This document shows, in pieces, positions 1 through 10,560 of a stretch of DNA of 64,000 bases (its first letter is position 1; the number at the start of each line of letters is the position of its first letter). The position numbers and the translations under genes are program-made. The stretch comes from Hesseltinella vesiculosa (lineage: Eukaryota > Mucoromycota > Mucoromycetes > Mucorales > Cunninghamellaceae): assembly GCA_002104935.1 (NCBI GenBank), contig MCGT01000023.1, positions 310,001 to 374,000 of the forward strand, given 5' to 3'. The notes beneath the pieces are model-generated. The model saw nothing but the letters and a program-made list of their open reading frames with translations. It had not been told where the DNA came from and did no database searches.

Positions 1-147
1 GGTTTGCACAGCCATCAAGTGAGGTAGGATGCCATCGTTCTCAAAAAAAAAAAAAAAAAAAAAAGCGCCGCTTTGATCTATTACCCTGAAATTTTTTTTT
101 CCTTGTCCTCATTCTCTTTCTCCTTTTCCACTTGTTGGTTCGTCATT

Positions 148-802
148 ATGAAAAAAAAGTACAAGACCAAATTCCCAGTGGTAAGTATCAGAGACTGATT
201 CAGCCGTTGATCAGCGTCGAAAAAGTCGATGTTTGGTTAGACAGCGAGCAAAAAGATGGAATGTTTCCATGGGACTTAACTGGTTGGATCTAATATAGGC
301 CCGTATCAAAAAGATCATGCAACTTGATGAAGATGTAGGCAAGGTTGCTCAAGCAACACCTATCCTGATATGTATGTACAACCTCTGGCGTAGGAAAAAA
401 AAAAACCATCGTTGGAAACGATGTTGGGAGCAAACAAGGTTTTCTAATTTATTTATTTTGAAAACGTAGCCAAAGCCCTCGAACTATTTATGCAGTCTCT
501 CATCGACCAGGCGTGTACTGAGGCTCGTGACCGAAACGCAAAACGACTAACAGTGGCTCACCTGTAAGTGTCGGGAGAAATCAAAAGGTCGAGGCAAGGC
601 GGGCATTGAGAAAATCCTGATTTTTCTCTGTTCTCGCTTGTTTACTCACACTCGCTTTCCTCTTTACCGGCCACATAGGAAGAAAACGATCGAAACAACC
701 GAGCAATTCGATTTTCTAAAGGACATTGTTGCTGACGTGCCGGACCCAACGGACAATATGGCTGTGGACGACGACAAAGGACGTTCAAAAAAAGCAAAAT
801 GA
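148..802 (+). CDS. BUR6: NC2-alpha / Bur6 (DRAP1) histone-fold transcription regulator
   Basis: Negative cofactor 2 alpha pairs with NC2-beta (Dr1) through a histone fold and binds TBP-DNA in the nucleus. Exons are 148-180, 299-371, 470-563 and 679-802, giving 107 aa. The start [11 protein letters not shown] runs into [16 protein letters not shown], and the middle reads [26 protein letters not shown] and [15 protein letters not shown]. This order and spacing match human DRAP1 closely, so the call rests on whole-domain similarity. All introns are GT-AG and keep phase. The C-terminus after the fold is short and ends in a basic KGRSKKAK tail; the long acidic or glutamine-rich tail of some orthologues is missing. 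A CHRAC/Dpb3-type histone fold is the alternative but fits less well. The cytochrome b561-like gene begins 174 bp downstream on the same strand. Confidence 0.92.
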
Positions 803-976
803 ACGCCAACCCTCATCACAACAATATACCGCTCTTTGTGTGCAACCAATGACACAAGCTTTTTTAGAAATGACGAGATTTTTTTTTTTTTTTGTTTCTT
901 TTCTTCTCTCTTTAGCACCTCTCTCATTATTTTTTCTTTCTGTCAATACACAACAACACCTTATTTTTACATATCC

Positions 977-1697
977 ATGGAAGAGGGGACACCTTTATTG
1001 TCAAGCACGATGCCAACAGAGAAACGAACACTGGATGCCTGGGGCCTTGGCCTGACTGTGGTTGGGATAGGTTTGCTTGTGGTTAGTGTATGGCAAGCTC
1101 TGGTCCATATCCCGCTCTCCGTCTTTTCCTGGCATCCATTTTTCATGACCGTGTTTTTTGTGTCGGTGACAGGAGGCATTCTTACATTGCAGCCTGCCAC
1201 GTCTCTCGATCAAAAGCAGAAAGGGCTCTCACGGCACGTTGTGTGGCAGGTCACTGCTGGCATATCGGGCTTTCTTGGGTTTGGTGCTATCTTTTACAAC
1301 AAGTTGCTCTCGCAAAAGGCGCATTTCACCTCGTAAGTGCATGTGGAAGATAGCCTTATATTGAGGAGGTGGCCTGACGTTCTCGAATAGGGCCCACGGT
1401 CAACTGGGATTGCTGGTGATTTTGCTGTTGTTGGCGCAAGTGAGCTTCGGTGGAGCGGTGGTCTATCGGTTGGCATGGAAGCGATTTTGGAAATACCACC
1501 GGATCTCAGGCTATGTGCTTGTGGTGCTGTTGCTGACGACGGTTAGTTTGGGACTGCAGGCGGATTACATTGTGTCCAATGCGACTTGGCCCGGCTTGCT
1601 GCCCTGGGGATTTGCCTTTGCTCTGGTGGCGGTGACTGGACTTTTCCTTCGGTTGCGACGCCACAAGCTGCAAGGGAAACTGACAGCAAAAAATTAA
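977..1697 (+). CDS. cytochrome b561-like transmembrane protein
   Basis: Two exons (977-1332 and 1391-1697) encode 220 aa with about five hydrophobic helices. Histidines sit where b561 domains ligate haem: SWHPFFM, SRHVVWQ, SAHGQLG and KYHRISGY. Such proteins are integral membrane electron carriers that often use ascorbate or ferric substrates; that role is from the family, not from this sequence. The start chosen is the first ATG before MEEGTPLLSS, just after a long T tract; an upstream in-frame reading is only low-complexity Phe/Leu. The short cytosolic tail ends in RRHKLQGKLTAKN. The gene converges on the DUF3020 gene with 77 bp between stops. It resembles the second b561-like gene of the window (25.6-26.3 kb) in layout but little in sequence. 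Confidence 0.8.
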
Positions 1698-1774
1698 TAT
1701 AAAATGACATGCCTTTTTCTTTTATTCCATCTTGAAGGGGGTGATGGAAAGAGCAAATAAAGGGCAAAATGTAA

Positions 1775-3439
1775 CTATGATCGATTGCCAGCATTCAGTT
1801 CCATCAAGGTCATGACGGCATCCATGGAGCCATCTTGGGCGGTTTTTTTGGCAGGAGCCTTTCCTTTTGGTGGGGATGGCGTGGTATGAGGATGGTCCAG
1901 GGGTGGGGCAGTGGCAGGCGAGTCGATGTCGGGGGTGGGCGAGGCTGAGGTTTCTTGCTGGGGTGGGGCGGGTGGTGGCAGGGTGGACGGCGGAGGGGAA
2001 TGTACAGTTGGTTCGGCTGGGGACAATGGCAGTGATCGTGGAGAGCTTGCAGCGGGGTCACTGTCTGTTGTGGTGGGAGGGGCGGCTGCGTGTTTCATGA
2101 TCTCGGCCGCCATGATTTCTATCTTTTGGTCAGCCACTTCAACCTTGGCGAGCTTGTCCTGAGCTTCGTCTTCAGGTTTGTCGAGGCCGATGGTGGTGGC
2201 GGTCAGAGACTGGGCGAGCAGCTGGCTGAGCTGGATTAGCTGTGGATTCTGAAGGGCAGCCAGCAGAGCAGCGGTGGTGGAGGCGAGGGAAGGGGTAGCC
2301 ATGTCAGGGTCAGTAGCATCCATGACGGGCTGAGAAGCTGACGGGGAGGTGGAGGAAGAGGGAGTGGCATTGGTGGTATTCTTGCTGGCCTTGTCGCCAT
2401 CCTGGTCCAAGCCAAAGACAGAGTGGTAGTGCTGCACGAGCTTTTGCTGTAGTTGGACGATGGAGTCTTCCGCAGCAGCGCTGTTGCCGGCTGGTGGCGA
2501 TGTCGTGGTATCTGCGTGCTCAATGCTGGCCAGGGCGCCGTTGACAGCATGTTTCCGTCGTTCCTTTTCATGGCGCTTTGCTCGCCGTCGTTCGAATTCC
2601 TCTTGCACCCACTCTTCCTTTTTTTCTGATTTCTCCTTGCCAAACAGCTTGTGAGCCCGCTTGTTCACTCGGCACCGGAGATCATTGTCCTTGTCTAAAA
2701 AAAAAAATAAAAGTTGGGTGGGCTTTCCTTCTTTTTTTTTGTACACGCTTACTTCGTTCTTCGTTATGAAGACGCCATCGTCGCTTCCTTGTCCGGTTTT
2801 CATCACGGATCTAAACAAAAAAGATGAGTTTTTGATCATGGGTATTCGTAAAAGAGGTGGTACCTTTTGTTTCACCATTTGCTGTCGCACTTTTTCCTCT
2901 GGGGTCAAGGGAGGCGCATTAGGGTCAGCGCCAGGGTATGTGGTTGGATCGGCAGAAGTGGGTGAAGGTGAGTCGACGGATGCAGCGAGTGAGGAAGTGG
3001 CTTTGAGAGGTTGCACAGTGTCGCACTTCAGTTCTCGAAGGACACGAGGAGGCCGAGGTTCAGTTTCTTGAGGTTGGATAGGTGGGGGTGTGTGTTGCGA
3101 GAGCTTTTGTGGTAGCTGAGTTTGTTGCTGTTGTTGGCTGAGGGCATGGAGGGCATCAAAGACGCTTTGCATGGCGGCTTCCATATTTCCAAGACAGAAT
3201 TCTTCCTGAAGGGGTAGCAAGGCAGCGGTAACAGAAGCAGCGGCATTATTAGCATCGTCGTTCATGACAGTGTCGCTGGTGTCATCGGGGTGAGGTGAGG
3301 TGGCTTCCTTTTCAAGAGGCGGGTCGACATCCATGGGGTCTGCTACACCAAGGTTGGTATCGGACTGTTGGTCAGTCATAGTCTCTTCCTTGATGGACGA
3401 CTGGTTGACGTTGGTATCGTTTTCGCTGGTTGGTTGCAT
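1775..3439 (-). CDS. DUF3020-domain nuclear protein, putative transcription regulator
   Basis: Three exons (3439-2864, 2810-2753, 2694-1775) give 517 aa. After splicing, residues around 195-255 read IRDENRTRKRRWR, NEERNKDNDLRCRV and NKRAHKLFG. This is the signature of the fungal DUF3020 block, otherwise of unknown function and often found in HMG-box-type regulators. No HMG box is visible here. A basic stretch (EFERRRAKRHEKERRKH) follows and could be a nuclear localisation signal or DNA-contact helix. The N-terminus is rich in Ser, Thr, Asp and Gln; the C-terminal 200 residues are rich in Pro, Ser, Thr and Ala and look disordered. The start ATG at 3439 is the first in frame; MTDQQSD 20 codons later is possible. 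Function beyond a nuclear role is inference. Confidence 0.72.
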   Translation of the reverse strand: MQPTSENDTNVNQSSIKEETMTDQQSDTNLGVADPMDVDPPLEKEATSPHPDDTSDTVMNDDANNAAASVTAALLPLQEEFCLGNMEAAMQSVFDALHALSQQQQQTQLPQKLSQHTPPPIQPQETEPRPPRVLRELKCDTVQPLKATSSLAASVDSPSPTSADPTTYPGADPNAPPLTPEEKVRQQMVKQKVPPLLRIPMIKNSSFLFRSVMKTGQGSDDGVFITKNEVSVYKKKEGKPTQLLFFFLDKDNDLRCRVNKRAHKLFGKEKSEKKEEWVQEEFERRRAKRHEKERRKHAVNGALASIEHADTTTSPPAGNSAAAEDSIVQLQQKLVQHYHSVFGLDQDGDKASKNTTNATPSSSTSPSASQPVMDATDPDMATPSLASTTAALLAALQNPQLIQLSQLLAQSLTATTIGLDKPEDEAQDKLAKVEVADQKIEIMAAEIMKHAAAPPTTTDSDPAASSPRSLPLSPAEPTVHSPPPSTLPPPAPPQQETSASPTPDIDSPATAPPLDHPHTTPSPPKGKAPAKKTAQDGSMDAVMTLMELNAGNRS

Positions 3440-3961
3440 GGTCCCAGGAGCAAAGCGATTGGAATGAAACTAATAGAGCACCTACTTGAGAGAATGAGAG
3501 TCAGACCAGTGTTTAGTAAACCATGGTATAACCCAATGGTCTTATCTTACCTTTTTCTTTTTCTCTTTTTATTTGTTTTTCAAACTAACAAAAAAGATGC
3601 AGGTTCTCTTTTTGTCGCAAGAGGTAAAAAACGAGGCACAAAAAAAAAAAAAAAAAAAAAAAAGAGCAAAGAGAAAAAATTTTGGGCAAAAAAATAAGCC
3701 TGAGTTTTCTGATTTTTTTTTTTTTTTTGGCAAGCGACGTGATCAAACGATACCAATACACAAAAATAAAGGTTTGTTAGGTAAGGTGTATTAAAGGACA
3801 GCTCTGGTGAACATTCCATTGCTACCACAAAACGAACGGGTGTGGACAAGTACAAGGAAGCGTAGGTGTTTTTCAATGCCGATCAGCATTCGCAATAGAT
3901 TTGGACAAGCCTCTCCTGATGGAAGGGAAAAAAAAGAGGTTTATTGTAATTACAAAGAGTT
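3440..3961. other. intergenic spacer, DUF3020 gene promoter and swi1 3' region
   Basis: The spacer holds the 5' flank of the leftward DUF3020 gene and the 3' flank of swi1. A run of about 23 A and a run of about 18 T lie at 3641-3663 and 3711-3728. I see no coding signal, tRNA or conserved RNA; the open frames here are poly-Lys or poly-Phe artefacts. Confidence 0.6.
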
Positions 3962-6801
3962 TCAGGCACTATGTTCTTTCTCTATCAAGTCTAGTAATTC
4001 AGTGAGATCAGACAAAACTTCAACGTCGGTAGAAGGCTTGAGGAGAGCCATCATTGTCTTTTCACGAAGATTGGCAACGTCTAGCACTTTGTTGGCGAGG
4101 GAAGTCAGGATGGGATCGGCCGATTTCCTGGCACCAGCATCGGGCACCCAGGTGGATGGACCAGGGAGAGGATGGGGCTGTGGCGGTTGTGATCTGGGAT
4201 GTTGTCGGGAACGACGACGACGGGAGGAGGCGAGACCATTGCCAAGCAGGTTGCGGATGACTTCCATGCCACGGCGCGTGACAACCATAAAGTGTTGATT
4301 ACCAGATTCGGCAAGAGTGATGCAGAGGCGCAGGATGGTCATCGGGATACTCTTGTCGCGCATCAATAGCTGTTCCTTGAGATCCAGATCATCGTTTGTG
4401 ATCATGACAACTTCAAACAGGCTCATCATGACCATTTCCAGTGCGGCGAGCTGGCCCATCGTGATGTTGGCGAGGACACGGCCGTCGGTGCCAAAGTAAT
4501 CTTTACAGATGACTGCAGAAAGCTCGGCCCAGATGTCCTCGATCCACGAGAATTCGTCGGCATGACTGTCGATCAGGGCGCTAAAGGTCTTTTGATTCTC
4601 AAAGCTGACGGCGATCTTGGCCCAGGTTTCAATGGCGAGCAGGGAATAATAGGTATCGATGCCGTGGGTCATAAAATCGTGGATCAAGCGAACAAAGGCG
4701 CGGGCCATGTCGATGTGTGGGATCTTGAGATAAACAGCAATGCTCGAGAAGATCATGAGCGCACTCTTGCGATGATCAAGGGTATCCATGCGTCGAACGC
4801 CAACGAACCAGGCTTCACGGCGGTGGGTGTCATCCCAGTCCTCTTCCTTGATCCCGCGTGTGTATTGGAGAAGGGCAAGTAAGGTGTGGACGAAGCGGTC
4901 GTGTCGTGCCAGGTATTCCATGTTGTGGGGGATAAACGAGAAGTTGCGAAGCAGGTTGAGGATGCACAGGCACCGCTCGCGCAGCGACAACCACATCTCG
5001 GACGAGCTATCTTCGAGCATGGGAATCAGGCTCTTCATTTCATCCAAGGACATGTCAAACAGAGTGGCATAGTTGACCTGGGTGTCGTCAGGCAGGCTGG
5101 TCCGGCGCTTTTTTAGTTCCTGCTTGACCTGGTCGGCCTCCTTGGGTCCGCCAAGCGATTCATAACCAAAGAAGTCTTGATCAAGGACATCTAGCAGTAC
5201 ATCCAGAAGGTCTTCGCACTCAGCCAGCACGAGGGGCGTATGAACAGTGACCATGGTCAAGGTATTCAAGGCGTTGGCGACCTCCATCTTCAACCCAGAC
5301 TTGAGCGACATGATAAGGGCGTGGATGTCAACGGCGCCCAGCTCGGCCAATTGGGCTACCATGGGCCGGATTTCAAACTTGTCAAAGTACTTGAGATCCA
5401 CTCCACCATAGGTCTCGATGTTGCGTGTCTTGGGCACATAGGTCACAAGATTATCGGCAGTCTCTTCTTCAGATTGATCCTTTTGTTGGACGGTAGGCGT
5501 GGAGATGGTGGGAGGAGGAGGCGTGGCTACGGCGGTGGAGGGTTGCCCGTTGGCCGCTTGGGGAGTAGATGGATCTTGGGCTGGCTGTGAGATGGCCTGC
5601 ATGGGTTGCTGTTGATGTTGGGGAGATGGTTGGGCGGGTGGCGTGTCCAGCTTTTGATGGTCGACTGCTGAGCTTTGAAGAACACTGGGTGAGGACATTT
5701 GTGGGCTGGCTGCGTGATGTGGCTAAAAGAAGGAATGAGATTCGGCTGCCTTGTGTGTTTCTTACTTACTTGACCAGTCATGAAAGGAGATGACACTGGG
5801 CTGGCTTGTTGAGTTTGCTGCATTTGTTGAAGTTGCTGCTGATAAGGATTGGAATACACGACGTTCGTCTGTGCTTGAGCTCGATGCTGAAAGGCAAAGA
5901 GTGATTGAGCTTCAGGTTGGCTATCTCTCACACACACACTCTCTCTCTTTTTTTTTTTTTTTTTTTGGTTACCAATTGAGGAGAAGAATGGGTGCTGCCA
6001 GGTTGTTGCATTTGGAAATTCTGAGCAGTGGGTGTGCTAGGTCCTATTCATGTAAAAAAAGAAAAGAGGGTTGTCAATCAAAGCGGGCATACAGGAAGAT
6101 GCGTGTGTGTTACGTACGGGCAATATCAACACCCATAGGAGACTGCTGGGGGCTGACAGCTGTGGATGTCATTGGTGAGGCAAGATTGGAAGGCGGATGA
6201 GCAATAACGGGTGACGACGATGGCGATTGTTTAACTAAGTAGAAAGGGAGATGAGCAGATGTTTATTGAAAAGGAAGCGAGCGATGGGAGAGAGGGTTTA
6301 CCTCTGTTCATGGCCATGGTGGCGGCCTGCTGCTGTTGCTGCTGTAGTAACAATGGATTAGCGTAGAGTGATCGACCTTGCTGTTGTTGCTGCTGCTGCA
6401 GTTGAGCCTGCAATACTATAGAAAAAATGAAGGATGTCAGATCGTGATTTTTTTTTTTTGCCTTTTTGCGTCAAGAAAAAGAGCTTGCCTTGATTCTGGA
6501 GCATCATGGTTTGCTGTGGTGAAAACATGGGAGTGGATGGAGACTGTGGCTGTTGTGGCTGCTGTTGCTGTTGTTGTGGGGTGAAGGGAGGCCGCATTTG
6601 CGGTGATGACATGGGCATCGAGTTCATGGGAGGCTGCATCATAGGCATGCTGCCTTGAGCCAGCAGGCTTGGATCAAAGCCTACCATGTCGTTGAAATTG
6701 AAGCTGTTCCCGTTGGCCATGCCGTTGAATCGCAAGCCATTAAGTTGATTGGCATTGTTACTGTTAGGGGAATTTTGCTGCTGTTGTTGGAACGGCAACA
6801 T
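3962..6801 (-). CDS. SWI1: SWI/SNF chromatin-remodelling subunit Swi1 (BAF250/ARID1-like), no ARID seen
   Basis: Six exons: 6801-6489, 6415-6302, 6234-6118, 6043-5973, 5886-5770 and 5722-3962; 830 aa. The first 250 residues are Gln/Asn/Pro/Met-rich with repeated poly-Gln, as in fungal Swi1. The C-terminal 500 residues carry the conserved Swi1/BAF250 C-terminal fold, with PKTRNIETYGGVDL, LGAVDIHALIMSLKSGL, ECEDLLDVL, RCLCILNLLRNFSF and a long helical repeat region. Swi1 is a core subunit of the ATP-dependent SWI/SNF remodeller. The first intron uses a GC donor (AG|GCAAGC). The ARID DNA-binding domain that normally lies between the Gln-rich part and the C-terminal fold is not visible in any exon or skipped frame. 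A Fanzor transposon ends only 90 bp upstream of the start codon. Confidence 0.87.
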
Positions 6802-6883
6802 GGTAATGAAGAAGGGTGATTTAAAAGAAAGAGGAAAGAAAGAAAAAAGGGGAGGCGGGAAAACAACAACAACAGCTACAACA

Positions 6884-6890
6884 CATCACA
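6884..6890. repeat. left copy of 7-bp putative target site duplication
   Basis: CATCACA lies directly outside the left end of the Fanzor element and recurs at 12104-12110 directly outside the right end, in the same orientation. Seven exact bases could be chance, but their position flush with both ends of the inverted repeats argues for a duplication made on insertion. Confidence 0.6.
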
Positions 6891-7059
6891 TTTATTTCTA
6901 AATCGAGAAAAAAAGCGGAGTGAGCACAAACTGAATCAATTGGAACGAGAGGCTCACCTTTTTTTAAAAAAAAAATAAACGAGACACTGCGCTAGCCAGA
7001 CTTGCATCGGTACATTCAGAGGTATCCAACAAGAGCCGACGACGCAGTATGGCACGGTT
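6891..7059 (-). ncRNA. candidate Fanzor guide (omega) RNA scaffold / 3' UTR
   Basis: In TnpB and Fanzor loci the guide RNA is usually made from the 3' end of the nuclease gene to the element end, with the guide taken from flanking host DNA. Here 169 bp lie between the Fanzor stop codon and the element boundary. On the minus strand they contain a stem GTGAGC/GCTCAC (6952-6957 with 6920-6925), 26 bases apart, and a T8/A7 self-complementary tract just upstream. The guide would then be read from host sequence beginning TGTGATGTGTTGTAG at 6890 and running towards swi1. This is inferred from position and the hairpin only; no transcript is known. Confidence 0.4.
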
Positions 7060-7386
7060 TCAGTCCGGCCAAGAGGAGGGGGGGAGTTGCGGGGGTGAGA
7101 CGTTGCCTGGGCGGGCGAAGACGGTAGGACGGCGCCCCAAGAAGATGGTGTTCCAGGCAATGGCAAGTATGTTTCGAGAGGCATTTTGGTCGCGGTGCCA
7201 GTCTGTGTTGCACGTGTTGCAGTGCTTGACAGAGTACAACTTTTGATCAGCCTCTTGACTTGCAGGGATCGTCGTGGTCGTCATGGTGTTGGTTGTGACA
7301 GTTTTGTGTGTGGCGTTGGGCCCCTCGTACGTGGTGATCGTTTTCTCAACGTGGGAATGGCGGTTGTGGGAAGCGGAGGTGGAGGA
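6892..7386. repeat. 495-bp inverted repeat, left copy
   Basis: The reverse complement of 11608-12102. I compared several segments base by base, including a seven-base homopolymer and both ends, and found no mismatch; overlapping translations in several frames are also identical. The repeat holds the last ~108 codons of the Fanzor gene (half of the zinc ribbon and the RuvC-III motif) plus about 170 bp of 3' flank. Beyond 7386 similarity stops, then resumes in diverged form near 7530-7600 after a segment missing from the right copy. Confidence 0.9.
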
Positions 7387-10300
7387 ATCATGGTCCACTG
7401 AAGTGATACCGCTATGGCGGCCGGGATCATCAGATGCAGGCACATTCGTCACAAGTGTAGTTGTAGTTGTAGTGGTGACGATGGTGCTGTCAGGGGTGGT
7501 CGTGGTCGTGGTCGTTTTCTTCTCCTTGGAGAGCCCATCACGGGAAAGAGGGCGGGTAAATTCGACGGAGGTCACTTCTGGGAACTGCATGTTTTGGGGA
7601 ACAGAGGCCTGTTGGAGGGAGTGGTCGCCGCAGGCCGAACATATTTGGCTAGTCATGTATTCATCGACGTCAACCATAAGCAGGCGACACTGGGCATCTG
7701 CTTTTTCAAAGAGTTGCCGGGTCCTTTTGGCCAGACCATGCTGAGTTTTTCGGCCACGGAATACGGACGATCCAACATTCGCAGCACCATAAAATACAAC
7801 CGGAAGTTTGGTGGCATCATGTCGCGTTGGGGCTCGCCTCCATTTGTTCCTTCTACAAAAAAATGTTTGCTGTGAGCTACCTATGCCAGTAAGTCACATC
7901 CTTTCCTTTTTACCTTGGAATTGGCTCGGTCTCGGTGATGCGGCCAACAGGATCAGCCTTGTATTTCGACCCACCCGTCAGGAAGATATTGACCAGTTCA
8001 GAGTCTTGGATCTGCTGCCATCGCCAAATTTGGAATCTTGCCTTGGCCATTCGAACCCCAGCATAGAAAGACAGGAACGTGTCAGCATGCGCGTCCATGT
8101 ATCGTAAATACGCATCCAATTCCACGGGGTCAACGGTGCGGTAGGTGGGTATGCTCGACTCAAGGCATGCGATGCCACTCTTCGTTCTCCATTTTTGGAG
8201 CTTCCGGTGGAGAGAATCGGATTTGGCGCGATACTCAGAAGAGGAAAAGTTGCGTACCTGATGAGGGCGCTTGTAGGCGGCATACTGCCGGGGGACTTGT
8301 AGGCTGGGGTATTGGCGAGACAAGTCTTGAAGCTGCTCTCCAGTCAGGTAATTGGGGGCGTCGTAGATCAATGGGTCGCAATTGTCGACAGCCACAACTA
8401 GGTCACGATCGCCAGGGTCCAGGCCCCACGGCGAAAAATACGGCCATTCCCATGGCTCAATGTCACCCAGGGTGACGCGCGGAAGCGGCTTGGACGGCTT
8501 GGACTTGGCATAGATAGCTGTCAATGAGTACCCATCTGTGGTGATCATGCCGGTAAACATATTCTTGCCTGTGTGAGTGGTGACACTATTGTTGAATGAG
8601 AGTTTGTCAATGTGAGAAAAATTTGGAGACGAAAAAAAAATAGGGGGCCACCGTCCTTTTCTACCGCTACTTACTTTCGGAGTGAGCCTGCGTTGACAAA
8701 GTAGCCAGGTTTGAGGATGGCATTTGTGCAGCCAGGCTTTGCAAATTGGGAACGGAGACCAGCCGAGATCAGGAGAGGGTGCAGTGCACTGTCATCGAGA
8801 GTTAAGTGGATGCTTCGGAAGGATGGTGTAGGATAGGCACCGAGGAGGCGTATGGTTGGTGGTCGAATGTGCTCATGCGGATAAAAGCAGCGAGCTAAAA
8901 ACGAAGGTGCATTGGCTCGTCGTTGGTTGCATTTTTTCGACCAGGTGATTTGTTTGCTTGTGACTGACACAAGTCGGGAGAGGACATGCTTGGTTGCTTC
9001 CGTCAAACTCGGCCACCGATCACTGTCAAAAAGGGCACCAGTGTTGACGGCCTGAGCCAGGGCACGGACAAGGCGACTGCGAACTCTTCGCTTCAAGCTT
9101 TTGCACTCTTTCAGCTTTGATAATTCATAATGCGCCCATGATTTGCTCGCCATTTCTTGTGGTTTTGAGGCGGCTTTGATGGTGTCAGCATTGGCATCTG
9201 CGGCAAACTTGTCCATGACGAGCATCAGGTGGAGAAAGAGATGTCGGTGTGTGGTGATGTATTTTTCCTTGATCGGGAGCAGAGGTGGCCCGTCCGAAGC
9301 GCTGGTCGTGTAACCGCGGCAATGCAAGTGGCGGGCAATAGCCAACAGGGTATCCAAGGTATCTCTACAGCCCAACTTGGCGTGGCAGGCCCATACCAGC
9401 ATGGCACTGTCAACATGGCCTCTTCTTTCATCCGTTGATGGCTGGCCTGGAGAGCATTTGCCTATGGCGACCACTGCAGCAAGGCTCTTCAAATCCACCG
9501 AAATATCTTCTTTCAGCTGGTTGATAGCTGTCGGCAAATCACCAGTGATTTCATACTCAATGGTTTCCATGGCTTCTTCCTCTTCAATTTTGATAACGGA
9601 GTTGACGATAAACTTGGCAATGGACAGCACGTCGGAGGTTTTGAGGCCCTGGAAATAAAAAAAAAATAGTGAGAGGGGATGATGAGGAGTGTCAAATCGG
9701 CTACGTCTCTTTTTTCAGGCCAGGCATTGATGTTTACCTTGACAGCCATCTCCAATCGTTTTTGGGTGATATACCACAGCCGCTCCACAAAATTTTCAAC
9801 GACAAAGCTTTGAAAGTCCACGACTTCTTGCTTTGCCATGTATTCTTGAATTTGCCCATACTTTTTGCCTTGATGGGCACCACCAAGGGGTGTGATGTTG
9901 AGATGCGGGTAAGCATGGGAGAAGAGGTCGTACATGGCTGTCAGGGTAGGAGCAAACGCACCAATCACCGGCTGGTTGGTGATGGGCTGGCCAAGGAAGA
10001 GCTGCGAGAGACTTGTAAACAACCGCGGGTGAAAGAGACATTTGGGGAAGGGTGTGGCATCGTCGAAAAGTTTGACGATCACAAACTTCAAAAACAGAGA
10101 GTGTAAGAATCGGAGCCGTGTTGCCCATCGCACGACATCACGTGTCACGCCAATGAAGCTCTGCTTTTGTCCATGAGTAAGGCTGAGACCATTGGCGAGC
10201 TTGCCTTTTCTCGAGAACCGCCGGAATGGCCCAAGCTCGGCATGGAGTATAGCATCTTTTCTGGTGTAGGAGCGTCTTGAGGGACCAACCTTGTCCTTGT

Positions 10301-10559
10301 CCACCATATCTATTTCAGCCTCAAGCTTCGCAAGTTTCTTGGACCGCTTCACCGCCAGCGATTGCTTCTTTTTGACTGTGCGTTTGGTATTAATAAAATG
10401 GGTTGACGGCCCGGCTTCTTCATCGTCAACGATGTCTTCATCGCTCTCAGAATCATGCTCATGATCGCTGTCATCAGTACTGGCTTGATCATCGCCGTCT
10501 TCTTCGGGATCATCTACAGCGATCAAAAACAAACGCTTTTCAGGAACCAAGCGCAACAT
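7060..10559 (-). CDS. Fanzor RNA-guided nuclease (TnpB-like, RuvC plus zinc ribbon), apparently intact
   Basis: Four exons (10559-9738, 9648-8675, 8585-7914, 7852-7060) keep phase and give 1086 aa with no internal stop. RuvC-I is GLDPGDRD (Asp655). The RuvC-II region has FYGAANVGS near 843, with the likely relocated glutamate in DVDEYMTSQ (Glu887). RuvC-III is HRDQNASRN (Asp1044). The zinc ribbon is CSAC (894-897) and CNTC (1034-1037), split by an unusual 136-residue Thr-rich insertion. The N-terminal 100 residues are acidic then basic, with KRTVKKK and KRSKK as candidate nuclear signals. A TGMITTDGYS block precedes RuvC-I, as in other Fanzors. The start at 10559 is about 50 bp downstream of a TATA box; the longer upstream frame has no ATG. 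Size suggests the Fanzor1 branch. All catalytic residues are present, so activity is plausible but not shown. Confidence 0.88.
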
Positions 10560-10560
10560 T

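Noticed and set aside
2661..3071. Plus-strand frame of 136 codons opposite the DUF3020 gene
   Set aside because: It spans the introns and domain of the opposite-strand gene and shows no motif.
3641..3663. Long poly-A and poly-T runs as retroelement tails
   Set aside because: Such runs occur throughout introns and promoters here and no retroelement coding sequence or target-site duplication accompanies them.
7274..7744. Plus-strand Val-rich frame inside the Fanzor gene
   Set aside because: Antisense of the Thr-rich insertion (Thr codons read as Gly/Val on the other strand); the minus frame carries the catalytic motifs.
7853..7913. Alternative acceptor 29 bp upstream in the third Fanzor intron
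   Set aside because: It would shift the frame before RuvC-II, while the chosen acceptor restores the frame and joins conserved blocks.
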